A stretch of 64,000 nt of DNA from Actinoalloteichus hymeniacidonis. Lineage in GTDB: Bacteria; Actinomycetota; Actinomycetes; Mycobacteriales; Pseudonocardiaceae. The number at the start of each line of letters is the position of its first letter. The first letter of the stretch is position 1. The DNA lies in NCBI RefSeq assembly GCF_014203365.1, contig NZ_JACHIS010000001.1:124001-188000 (forward strand), written 5' to 3'. The position numbers were made by a program, and so were the translations under genes. Of the stretch, positions 26,762-33,451 are shown in pieces. The notes beneath the pieces were generated by a model. It searched no databases. It saw nothing but the letters and a program-made list of their open reading frames with translations, and was not told where the DNA came from.

Positions 26762-27879
26762 GCTCCACGGTGCAGGACGAAACCCGGCAGTCAACGAACC
26801 AGCCACGAGGAACCCGCCGACCGTCCAACCGGAACAGCATCGCGCGACGGCTGCGCCGAGGTGGGCTGCTGACAGTGCTGACCGGCGGGCTTCTGGTGGT
26901 GTGCATCGTCGCCGCCGGGGTCGGCCAGGTCCGGGTGCCGCCTGCGGAGGTGCTGGGTTCGCTGCTGCATTGGCTGGGCATCGAGATCGGACCGCTGCCG
27001 ACACATCCGCAGGGCCAGAGTGCCCTGTGGAACGTGCGGTTTCCCCGGGTGTTGCTCGGGGTGCTGGTCGGGGCCGCACTCGGCTGCGCGGGCGCGGTCA
27101 TGCAGGGCGTCTTCGGGAATCCGCTGGCCGAGCCCAGCGTGATCGGGGTGTCCTCCGGCGCGGCGGTCGGTGCGTTCACGGTGATCGTCTTCGGGTTGAC
27201 CACCTTCGGGAATGCGACGATGGCGGTCGCGGCCTTCATCGGTGGGCTGTTGACGACGCTGCTGGTCTACGGCCTGTCTCGCACCGAGGGGCGCACCGAC
27301 GTCGTCACCATGATCCTGACCGGCATCTCGGTGAACGCCCTGGCGGGAGCGGTCATCGGCTTCTTCACCTTTCTCGCCGACGACGATGTCCGCACCACGA
27401 TGGCCTTCTGGAATCTCGGCAGTCTCAATAGGGCGCTGTGGCCTGCGGTGTGGGTGGTGCTCGGGTGTGTGGCGGTCGGCCTGGCGGTGTCCTTCCGCGA
27501 TTCGCGCCGACTGGATCTGCTGTCCCTCGGCGAACGGTCCGCCCGCCATCTCGGGGTGGACGTCGAACGGTTGCGCCTGCGCTTGGTCATCACTGCGGCC
27601 CTGCTCACGGCGGCGGGCGTCGCCTTCACCGGGGTCATCGGTTTCGTGGGTCTGGTGGTGCCGCATGTGATCCGGCTGATCGCCGGACCCGGCCATCGGT
27701 TGTTGTTGCCCGCCAGCGCCTTGGGCGGGGCGTTGGTCGTGGTCGGCGCGGATCTCTTGGCGCGCAACCTCATCGAGCACCAAGAATTGCCGCTCGGCGT
27801 GTTGACCGCGCTGGTCGGCGGGCCGTTCTTCCTGTGGTTGATCCGTAAATCGAGGACGGGGCCCGGCGGATGGGCGTGA
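26758..27879 (+). CDS. hmuU: Haem ABC transporter permease
   Basis: A 373-residue FecCD/BtuC-type permease with about ten membrane helices. Characteristic segments are RFPRVLLGVLVGAALGCAGA, QGVFGNPLAEPSVIGVSSGA and GVIGFVGLVVPHVIRL. The first 40 residues are a basic cytoplasmic extension. It starts by a 4-nt overlap with hmuT and overlaps hmuV by 10 nt. Confidence 0.93.
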   Translation: MSSTVQDETRQSTNQPRGTRRPSNRNSIARRLRRGGLLTVLTGGLLVVCIVAAGVGQVRVPPAEVLGSLLHWLGIEIGPLPTHPQGQSALWNVRFPRVLLGVLVGAALGCAGAVMQGVFGNPLAEPSVIGVSSGAAVGAFTVIVFGLTTFGNATMAVAAFIGGLLTTLLVYGLSRTEGRTDVVTMILTGISVNALAGAVIGFFTFLADDDVRTTMAFWNLGSLNRALWPAVWVVLGCVAVGLAVSFRDSRRLDLLSLGERSARHLGVDVERLRLRLVITAALLTAAGVAFTGVIGFVGLVVPHVIRLIAGPGHRLLLPASALGGALVVVGADLLARNLIEHQELPLGVLTALVGGPFFLWLIRKSRTGPGGWA

Positions 27880-28745
27880 TGACGACAGGTTGGCTGGGCC
27901 GCTGGACCACGCGGCGCCGACCGGCCGAGCGTAGGCAAACCGGGGCGGTGGCGATCTCCGCCACCGGGGTCGGGGTGCGTCTGGGTGGTGCCTCGGTGTT
28001 GTCCGGGGTCGACGTGGACGTGCGGGCGGGTGAGCTGTTGGCACTGGTCGGGCCCAATGGGGCGGGCAAATCCACCCTGCTCGCGGTGTTGGCGGGCGAC
28101 CGTCGGCCGCACGCTGGCACCGTGCGGTTGGACGAGCAACCGCTCGACGGATTCTCGGCCGCCGAGCTGGCCCGCTATCGATCGGTGTTGCCGCAGCACA
28201 TCACGCTGTCCTTTCCCTTCAGCGTCCTGGATGTGGTTCGGATGGGCCGGGCCCCGTGGCGGAGCATCGCGACCCCGACGGAGGACGAGGCCGCGATCAC
28301 GGAGGCGATGACCAGGACCGGGGTCACCGACTTCGTCGATCGACCCTTCAACGCACTGTCCGGTGGGGAGCGCGCCAGGGTCGCGTTGGCCAGGGTGTTG
28401 GCGCAGCAAACCGGGATCGTGCTGCTCGACGAGCCGACCGCCGCGCTGGATCTGCGCCATCAAGAGGCGGTGTTGACGGTGGCTCGGGAGCGGGCTGCCG
28501 AGGGCGATGCGGTGGTCGTGGTGTTGCACGACCTGGGGTTGGCTGCGGCTTATGCCCACCGAGTGGCGGTGCTCGCCGAGGGCAATTTGGTCGCTTGCGG
28601 GACGGCGGCGGAGGTACTGACACCCGAACTGCTCAGTGAGGTCTATCGCCACGACATCGAGGTGTTGACCCATCCCCGCACCGGAATGCAGCTCATTGTT
28701 CCGATGCGGGTGGAACCCGATGGATTGATCACGCCGCACTCTTGA
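27870..28745 (+). CDS. hmuV: Haem ABC transporter ATP-binding protein
   Basis: A 291-residue ABC ATPase with Walker A GPNGAGKST, signature LSGGERAR, Walker B IVLLDEPTAALD and an H-loop in VVLHDLGL. All catalytic residues are present. The first 28 residues precede the usual domain start. It is the last gene of the operon; its end overlaps by 17 nt the stop of the convergent small membrane-protein gene. Confidence 0.93.
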   Translation: MGVMTTGWLGRWTTRRRPAERRQTGAVAISATGVGVRLGGASVLSGVDVDVRAGELLALVGPNGAGKSTLLAVLAGDRRPHAGTVRLDEQPLDGFSAAELARYRSVLPQHITLSFPFSVLDVVRMGRAPWRSIATPTEDEAAITEAMTRTGVTDFVDRPFNALSGGERARVALARVLAQQTGIVLLDEPTAALDLRHQEAVLTVARERAAEGDAVVVVLHDLGLAAAYAHRVAVLAEGNLVACGTAAEVLTPELLSEVYRHDIEVLTHPRTGMQLIVPMRVEPDGLITPHS

Positions 28746-29154
28746 GCATCGGAACATCGAGCGTGCCGGAGAAAGCGGTCACGTAACCGGCCGGGCCTGC
28801 CGGTGTCCGGGAAGCGGCCGGCGATGTCTGGGCGCAGCGTGCGGTGATGGCGGCGACGCTGAACCAGTCATCGGTGTCGGTGTCGGCGTCATCGGCTGTC
28901 TCTCGGAGTAGAAGGGCATCGCCTGCGGTGGGGTCGTAGTGCACCGGGGCGTAGGCGTAGTCGTCGAAGGGTGGCGGGTCGGCCGGATAGTGCTCGACCT
29001 CGGCGACGGGTGGCCTGGGTTTCGGGGCGGTGGTGTGGGGGTGACCGGCCAAAACCGAGACCGGTGCGCCGAAGGAGAACCAGAGCAGCGCAATTCCGAA
29101 CACCATGAGTGCCAGTCCGCCCGCAGCGGTACCGGCGAGGCCATTCAGCAGCAT
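28729..29154 (-). CDS. Small single-helix membrane protein, last gene of a micro-operon
   Basis: A 141-residue protein of unknown function. A hydrophobic segment at about residues 6-32 (GLALMVFGIALLWFSFG) is followed by a Pro- and Asp-rich soluble tail. ATG 29154 has GGGAG 7 nt upstream and is preferred over ATG 29175, which has none. It is the sixth and last gene of a minus-strand run of very small genes beginning at 30198. Confidence 0.6.
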   Translation of the reverse strand: MLLNGLAGTAAGGLALMVFGIALLWFSFGAPVSVLAGHPHTTAPKPRPPVAEVEHYPADPPPFDDYAYAPVHYDPTAGDALLLRETADDADTDTDDWFSVAAITARCAQTSPAASRTPAGPAGYVTAFSGTLDVPMLKSAA

Positions 29155-29211
29155 CAGTGACTCCCGAACTGTCATTGCCGTGTAGCGGTTTTCCGCCTGG
29201 GACGTCGTTGT

Positions 29212-29391
29212 TCAGTCGGCGGTCGGTGGTGTGGTGGGTTTGTGCGCGGGCCTCTCGTGGGTCTTCTCGTGTTCGATGCTCTCGTCGACGGTGGTGTCCT
29301 CGCGGGGGCAGTAGTAGCAGGTGCGGGAGCGGCGATGCATGACCTCGCGGTCGGTCTCGCCGGGGCGTTTGTGCATCCAGGGCTTCAACAT
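29212..29391 (-). CDS. Small CxxC-type protein of 59 residues
   Basis: The peptide begins MLKPWMHKRPGETDREVMHR and contains CYYC, a likely zinc knuckle with nearby His residues (EHEKTHERPAH). ATG 29391 has a GAGGAG ribosome site 8 nt upstream. It lies 15 nt after the 132-residue gene. Function unknown. Confidence 0.65.
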   Translation of the reverse strand: MLKPWMHKRPGETDREVMHRRSRTCYYCPREDTTVDESIEHEKTHERPAHKPTTPPTAD

Positions 29392-29406
29392 CGGCGGGGC
29401 TCCTCG

Positions 29407-29805
29407 TCAGGTGTGGTCGGTGGCCAGGTAAGCGATCGCGCGGGCGGTGGCGGTGGTGAACGCCGGGCGGGAGTGGATGCGCCACCGGTGGGTGAGAGTC
29501 CGGCCGGTCAGTAACCCGAGGTGGACGCCGATGCCGTGGACGGTGATGCGCAGGGTGGCGGTCTGCCTGCCCCGGCCGAGTACCGGCAGCTCGAGGGCGG
29601 CGCTGGGCCGGTCGGTGGTCAGGACCTGGTGGACCCGTTCGGCGCTGCGGGCGGTGAGGGTGGCTAGCCCCCGGCCTTTGACGGCGAGGGTGATCGCGCG
29701 GCTGTGCTGCTCGGCGATCAACACCAGCGTCTCGGGCTGACCGGTGTGGGTGTGGGCCAGGACGGTGGCCACACAGGGGGTCGAGGTCGAAGTCGACGTG
29801 GTCAC
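29407..29805 (-). CDS. Hypothetical protein of 132 residues in the micro-operon
   Basis: A basic, beta-rich protein with no membrane segment and no recognised family. It starts GTG 29805 with GGAGGG 6 nt upstream, and this GTG overlaps the stop of the preceding 41-residue gene (GTGA). Segments such as ETLVLIAEQHSRAITLAVKG and QTATLRITVHGIGVHLG alternate in the manner of beta strands. Function unknown. Confidence 0.6.
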   Translation of the reverse strand: MTTSTSTSTPCVATVLAHTHTGQPETLVLIAEQHSRAITLAVKGRGLATLTARSAERVHQVLTTDRPSAALELPVLGRGRQTATLRITVHGIGVHLGLLTGRTLTHRWRIHSRPAFTTATARAIAYLATDHT

Positions 29806-29927
29806 GGGTGCCCTCCGCAGGCCGCGCACGGGATCGCGGCGGTGAGATACGGGCGGATGCGCTTCGCACGCAACCGCCGAAGTTCACCGGTCCGCCAGAA
29901 GCGAGGTAGGGAAACAAGATCGGTCAT
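29802..29927 (-). CDS. Small CAAC-motif protein of 41 residues
   Basis: A very basic peptide beginning MTDLVSLPRFWRTGELRRLR and ending in PCAACGGHP, a possible metal knuckle. Its ATG overlaps the stop of the 66-residue gene (ATGA) and its stop overlaps the next GTG (GTGA). The double coupling is the main evidence that it is translated. Confidence 0.55.
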   Translation of the reverse strand: MTDLVSLPRFWRTGELRRLRAKRIRPYLTAAIPCAACGGHP

Positions 29928-30124
29928 CGGGTCACTTCCAATGGGAAACAGACGGGACAGGGCGGAACGGTTTCGTCGGGCCCGATGCGCTTGACCATCG
30001 CCCCGCAGACCGCGACGGCGACGGAGCCATAGGCCGGGTCGTGGCGGTGTTCGAGGCGGCGGAATACGCCGCCCCAGCGGCGGTCGGTCGCGGCGGGCAG
30101 GTGGTCCGCGATCGGGGCGGTCAT
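29924..30124 (-). CDS. Small CPVC-motif protein of 66 residues
   Basis: The peptide MTAPIADHLPAATDRRWGGV continues to AVCGAMVKRIGPDETVPPCP with a final CPVC motif, suggesting a zinc-binding fold with the earlier Cys. Its ATG overlaps the stop of the 25-residue membrane peptide gene and its stop overlaps the next ATG. Function unknown. Confidence 0.6.
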   Translation of the reverse strand: MTAPIADHLPAATDRRWGGVFRRLEHRHDPAYGSVAVAVCGAMVKRIGPDETVPPCPVCFPLEVTR

Positions 30125-30198
30125 CGGACGAGCCAGTAGATCTGGAGAGCGGTGTACCAGGCGCCGAGCGCTGCGAGGACGAGCAAGACGAGTGCCAT
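30121..30198 (-). CDS. 25-residue single-helix membrane micropeptide
   Basis: The frame encodes MALVLLVLAALGAWYTALQI followed by YWLVR, essentially one transmembrane helix. GGAGGTGGCG directly upstream is a good ribosome site, and the stop overlaps the ATG of the next gene (ATGA). It is the first gene of the micro-operon and may be a leader peptide or a membrane microprotein. Confidence 0.5.
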   Translation of the reverse strand: MALVLLVLAALGAWYTALQIYWLVR

Positions 30199-30247
30199 CG
30201 CCACCTCCAGGATCGCCACCCTGATTAGGTGGTCCATGGCCCATAAT

Positions 30248-30264
30248 CCTGGACCGGGTCCAGG
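30248..30264. promoter_or_regulatory. Perfect palindrome between divergent XRE gene and micro-operon
   Basis: CCTGGACC-G-GGTCCAGG is a perfect 8-bp inverted repeat about a single base. It lies 50 nt upstream of the micro-operon and 64 nt upstream of the XRE regulator, the expected place for the regulator's operator. Confidence 0.65.
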
Positions 30265-30327
30265 GCGCAAAACTGAAATCAGATCGCATTGGGCGAATCA
30301 ACGACCGATTCGCGCTATTCTGGTTCC

Positions 30328-31203
30328 ATGGCAGGCAACAATCGATCGCCGCGGGCACGTGCATTGGCCGCTGCACTGCGGGAAGCCCGCAACGCAACGG
30401 GCCTGACACAGCGTGGTCTGGCCGAACGGATCGGCGCCCCGCACTCCCGGATCACTCGGTATGAGAGCGGTTCCAGGGTGCCGAAAGAAAACGAAACGGC
30501 AACGATTCTTGGCGCGTTGGGGACCGACCCGTCCACCAGGGAGCGAATCCTGGAGATGGCCCGAGACGTCGACCGCGAAACGTGGTCAGAGGTCAGCCAA
30601 CAGGGATCACCGACGCAGCTCGACACGCTCGCCCGTTACGAGCGCTCTGCCGTCGCGCTCACGGACGTCTCGTCGGTCCTGATCCCCGGCCTGTGTCAGA
30701 CGCCGGGGTACGCACGGGCGATCATGTCCAGTGCGCCGGACAGGTTCCCCGCGTCCGAGGTGGAACGCCGAGTGCTGTACCGGCTGGGCAGGCAGCGGGT
30801 ACTCGACGGACCGAACGCCCCGACGTTCACAGCGATCATCGACGAGCCGGGACTCATCCGCCGAATCGGTGGACGCGAGGTGATGGCGGAGCAGCTCGAC
30901 CATTTGGCGTGGATGGCCACGAAGCCAGGCATCGACATCCGAGTGATATCAATCGACTCGAAATACCACCATGCGATGGTCGGTGGATGGTTTGTCATGG
31001 AGTTCGCCGAGGCTGACCCGGTGATCCAGCTGGAGCACTTCAACGCTTCCACGTTTGTGCACGCGAGGCTGACCACAAGATCATTCATAGAGGCGCGGGA
31101 TAACCTCCTGGACGTCTCGATGAGTCCGGAAGAGTCGGTCCAGCTGATCGCGACGCACGCGGATCACCACCGTCGAGGAGACGAACTCTATGACCGTACC
31201 TAA
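30328..31203 (+). CDS. XRE family regulator with C-terminal DUF5753-type domain
   Basis: A 291-residue protein. Residues 8-65 form a lambda-repressor-type helix-turn-helix (LREARNATGLTQRGLAERIG, ITRYESGSRVPK). From about residue 95 it has the actinobacterial DUF5753 pattern (LIPGLCQTPGYARAIM, RQRVLDG, IIDEPGLIRRIGG). Such regulators are typically paired with DUF397 proteins, as here: the DUF397 gene A starts inside its last codons. ATG 30328 has no clear ribosome site; TATTCT 7 nt upstream suggests a leaderless transcript. Confidence 0.88.
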   Translation: MAGNNRSPRARALAAALREARNATGLTQRGLAERIGAPHSRITRYESGSRVPKENETATILGALGTDPSTRERILEMARDVDRETWSEVSQQGSPTQLDTLARYERSAVALTDVSSVLIPGLCQTPGYARAIMSSAPDRFPASEVERRVLYRLGRQRVLDGPNAPTFTAIIDEPGLIRRIGGREVMAEQLDHLAWMATKPGIDIRVISIDSKYHHAMVGGWFVMEFAEADPVIQLEHFNASTFVHARLTTRSFIEARDNLLDVSMSPEESVQLIATHADHHRRGDELYDRT

Positions 31204-31390
31204 GAACTCCCTGTGGGGGTGGCGGAAGACGGCCCGGAGTGGGCCGGAAGGCAACTGCGTCGAACTCGGCCAAGCCCCCGGCTTGGTTGGTATCCGGGAC
31301 ACGAAGAACCGGGATGGCGGCACGTTGGTTGTAGATCGGGAGCTGTTCGGCGCGTTCCTGGCCGCAGTGAAGACCAACCGTCTCGGCTGA
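31190..31390 (+). CDS. DUF397 protein, copy A
   Basis: A 66-residue protein with the DUF397 layout W-x(n)-RS-x-GNCVE-x(8)-GIRDTKN and a closing L(V/F)-F-FLAAVK helix. It overlaps the XRE gene by 14 nt, so the two are co-expressed. DUF397 proteins (BldB-related) act with XRE regulators in streptomycete development and antibiotic control. It is followed by a strong terminator at 31402. Confidence 0.88.
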   Translation: MTVPKNSLWGWRKTARSGPEGNCVELGQAPGLVGIRDTKNRDGGTLVVDRELFGAFLAAVKTNRLG

Positions 31391-31401
31391 GCTGCCACGA
31401 G

Positions 31402-31437
31402 AACAGCCTCCGGACCACGCCGGGCGGAGGCTGTTTT
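31402..31437 (+). terminator. Terminator after DUF397 copy A
   Basis: AACAGCCTCCG at 31402-31412 pairs with CGGAGGCTGTT at 31425-31435 and is followed by TT. The same hairpin sequence recurs after copies B and D, so it belongs to the duplicated unit. Confidence 0.85.
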
Positions 31438-31487
31438 CCGTCCTCTTGCCATCGATGCGGACCGTCACCGTCAAGGAGATGAGATCT

Positions 31488-31676
31488 ATGCCCAGACATA
31501 GCCGCTGGACAAAGTCCCATCGATCAGGGGCTCAATCCAACTGCGTCGAGATCGGGCAGGCTCCCGGCTTGGTCGGCATCAGAGACACCAAGAACCGCGA
31601 CGGCGGCACCCTCGTGGTCGAACGCGCGGCGTTCGGCGCGTTCCTGACCGCGGTGAAGACCAACCGCCTCGGCTGA
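31488..31676 (+). CDS. DUF397 protein, copy B
   Basis: A 62-residue DUF397 protein starting MPRHSRWTKSHRSGAQSNCV. Its last 46 codons are about 97% identical in DNA to the end of the deformylase fusion at 39887-40025. ATG 31488 has AAGGAG about 9 nt upstream; in-frame ATG 31479 is the alternative. It looks like a tandem duplicate of copy A that kept the terminator. Confidence 0.85.
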   Translation: MPRHSRWTKSHRSGAQSNCVEIGQAPGLVGIRDTKNRDGGTLVVERAAFGAFLTAVKTNRLG

Positions 31677-31725
31677 CCTGCCCCGAGAACAGCCTCCGGA
31701 CCACGCCGGGCCGGAGGCTGTTTTT
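31538..31725 (+). repeat. Left copy of the DUF397-terminator duplication
   Basis: The 139 bases 31538-31676 match 39887-40025 with only four substitutions and no gaps. Weaker similarity continues through the downstream hairpin on both sides. The two copies are in direct orientation, about 8.35 kb apart, and bracket the accessory gene cluster. Confidence 0.85.
31688..31725 (+). terminator. Terminator after DUF397 copy B
   Basis: AACAGCCTCCGG at 31688-31699 pairs with CCGGAGGCTGTT at 31711-31722, followed by a run of five T that overlaps the stem end. It is the best formed of the three related terminators. Confidence 0.88.
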
Positions 31726-31743
31726 CCGGTCCTCTAGCCATTG

Positions 31744-31890
31744 ATGCGGACCATCACCGTCGAGATCGGGCAGGCTCCCGGCTTGGTCGGCATCAGAGAC
31801 ACCAAGAACCGCAGCGGCGGGACTCTCGTGATCGAAGATGCGGTGTTCAGTGTGTTCCTGACTGCGGTGAAGGCCAACCGGTATTACTGA
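31744..31890 (+). pseudogene. DUF397 protein, copy C, internally deleted
   Basis: A 48-residue frame starting MRTITVEIGQAPGLVGIRDT and ending FLTAVKANRYY. Its leader matches the leader of copy B (ATGCGGACC-TCACCGTC), but it then jumps directly to the GAGATCGGGCAGG part, so the first third of the DUF397 domain, including the W and RS-GNC segment, is missing. It still forms an open frame that could be translated, but it is probably a degraded duplicate. Confidence 0.7.
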
Positions 31891-31941
31891 CCTGCTCCTA
31901 GAGCTCCGGCGAGAAGTCGCGGACGTTCTCCCGCAGGCTCG

Positions 31942-32319
31942 TCACCGGACACCCGCCCCTGCCGGCGCCGAGGCAGCAGCGATGCCGGTGGGGCCGAGCC
32001 GACCGATTCGCTGGCCGTGCACAGTTTCCCCGCCGAGCGCGGCGAGGATCGGGGCGATCGCCTCTTCCGGGTCGGTATCGGCACGGCAGGTGAATAGGTC
32101 GACGTGCGCGAGGTTGTGCTCGGGCCAGGTGGACACGGTCAGGTGGGACTCGGCCAGCACCAGCACGCAGGTGGCGCCGTGCGGCTGGAACACCACGGGC
32201 AGTTCGCCGAGCACCGTGCAGCCGAGTCGAGCGACGGCGGCACGCATGGCTTCCAACAGCTCGGTGGATTCGGGATTGGGGATGGTGCAGCCGGTGATGT
32301 CGTAGACGGCGTGGATCAC
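31942..32319 (-). CDS. SpeD-like pyruvoyl-dependent decarboxylase with altered active site
   Basis: A 125-residue protein of the short bacterial S-adenosylmethionine decarboxylase class. LAESHLTVSTWPEHNLAHVD contains the self-cleaving Glu-Ser pair (E57-S58), and C78 in DLFTC matches the catalytic Cys. However the family TIHTWPE motif reads TVSTWPE here, so the His needed for processing and catalysis (His68 in Thermotoga) is Ser63. It may be inactive, slow, or changed in specificity; some SpeD relatives decarboxylate ornithine or arginine. GTG 32319 has CGGAGG 5 nt upstream. It is the last gene of the five-gene arm and lies 19 nt after the aaRS-like gene. No spermidine synthase gene is present. 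Confidence 0.8.
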   Translation of the reverse strand: MIHAVYDITGCTIPNPESTELLEAMRAAVARLGCTVLGELPVVFQPHGATCVLVLAESHLTVSTWPEHNLAHVDLFTCRADTDPEEAIAPILAALGGETVHGQRIGRLGPTGIAAASAPAGAGVR

Positions 32320-32338
32320 GGGGACCTCCGGGGATTGG

Positions 32339-33451
32339 TCAGACCGAGCGCCGATCGAGGGCCGGGGCGTTGGCTGGGGTGCGGATGAGGTCGGCGAGGT
32401 AGTCGACGGTGTAGGAGCGGTGCAGCCGGCTCGGTTCGGCCGCCCAGCGGGTGACCTCGGTCCAGATTGCGTCGAGCGCATCGTCGCCGTACTGGTCGAG
32501 CAGGACATCGAGGTTGAGGAACGCCTCGGGTAGATCGGCGTAGGCGGCGCCGTAGCGGACGTAGAGGGTTTTGGACAGCTTGCCGCCGCTGCGGTCGAGC
32601 AGGAGTGGGGTGAACACGCTGACCGGCCATTCGGCGGCCGGGATGCCCAGCGTCGCAAGCGCGGGTGCCAGGACGTGGGCGTGCCAGGCACCGCCCCAGT
32701 CCGCACCGTCTACCGATACCGAGCACGCCTGATACAGCTCACCCTCGGCGGCGAGCAGGAATCCTTTCTGGATGGAGCGGACCGGGGTGTTCGCGTCGTA
32801 CCAGCCGTCCGTGCCGCTGATGTCGATGGTCTCCGCGTAGCGGCCGTGGACCGGGCAAAGCGAGTCGAGGTGAACGACTCCGTCGCCCGCGTTGATCGAC
32901 AGATTCTTCGCGGATTTCTCCATCAGGCGGCACTCGGGGCAGCGTGGTCGGATGCGGATGATCCCGTCGGCCGGGGCCACGATCGGCCGGAAATCGTCCA
33001 GGCGGGACGCCATGATGTGTAGGCAAGTCCGTACCGGCGGCAGCGCTTGGTAGATCGAGTACGGCCGGAACTCGTAGCGCACCTGGGAGCGGTCCGCCGC
33101 CCACCGCAGCAGCCGCTCGAACCCGGAGACCCGGTCTGCGCGGTCGATGTGGCCGGAGTCGATGAGGTCGCCCACGGTACGGGTGTAGACCTCGCCGTCG
33201 ATCTCGACCTGCTCGGCCGGGGCGTTGTCCAGCGCGTCGAAGATGACCGTCGCCGGAAGGTTCAAGATGTCTACGGCGTGGCTGGCGACGGCGAATACCG
33301 AGAGAACGGTGACGACGGTGCCGATGTGTGGGGTGCCGTTCAGCTGCGCGGCGGTCGTGACGCGCAGCCGCTGCTTGCCGCAGGCTGCGGCTCGCAGCAG
33401 ATCGGTGTTGTCTCTCGTCAGATGCGCGATCCCGACCGGGGCGAAGATCAT
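32339..33451 (-). CDS. Stand-alone class I aminoacyl-tRNA-synthetase-like catalytic domain
   Basis: A 370-residue protein. The nucleotide-binding HIGH motif appears as PHIGT at residues 41-45 after LRVTTAAQLNG, and the KMSKS loop as GGKLSKT at about 289-295. A metal-type insertion (CPECRLMEK then SLCPVHGRY) lies between. This fits class I enzymes, most like archaeal-type LysRS by the insertion, but only about 75 residues follow KMSKS, so there is no anticodon-binding domain. Such paralogues (for example MshC) use the aminoacyl-adenylate for amide ligation. ATG 33451 overlaps the stop of the methyltransferase gene (ATGA) and has GGGGAG upstream; ATG 33493 would add 14 residues. The amino acid is unknown. 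Confidence 0.7.
   Translation of the reverse strand: MIFAPVGIAHLTRDNTDLLRAAACGKQRLRVTTAAQLNGTPHIGTVVTVLSVFAVASHAVDILNLPATVIFDALDNAPAEQVEIDGEVYTRTVGDLIDSGHIDRADRVSGFERLLRWAADRSQVRYEFRPYSIYQALPPVRTCLHIMASRLDDFRPIVAPADGIIRIRPRCPECRLMEKSAKNLSINAGDGVVHLDSLCPVHGRYAETIDISGTDGWYDANTPVRSIQKGFLLAAEGELYQACSVSVDGADWGGAWHAHVLAPALATLGIPAAEWPVSVFTPLLLDRSGGKLSKTLYVRYGAAYADLPEAFLNLDVLLDQYGDDALDAIWTEVTRWAAEPSRLHRSYTVDYLADLIRTPANAPALDRRSV

Noticed and set aside
25490-28757. Two long minus-strand frames (529 and 496 codons) opposite hmuTUV
   Set aside because: Arg/His/Gln-rich translations without motifs; the plus strand has complete ABC transporter motifs with overlapping stop/start codons.
31190-31890. Insertion sequence or inverted-repeat element suggested by the repeated units
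   Set aside because: The repeats are DUF397 coding units with their terminators in direct orientation; there is no transposase and no terminal inverted repeat.
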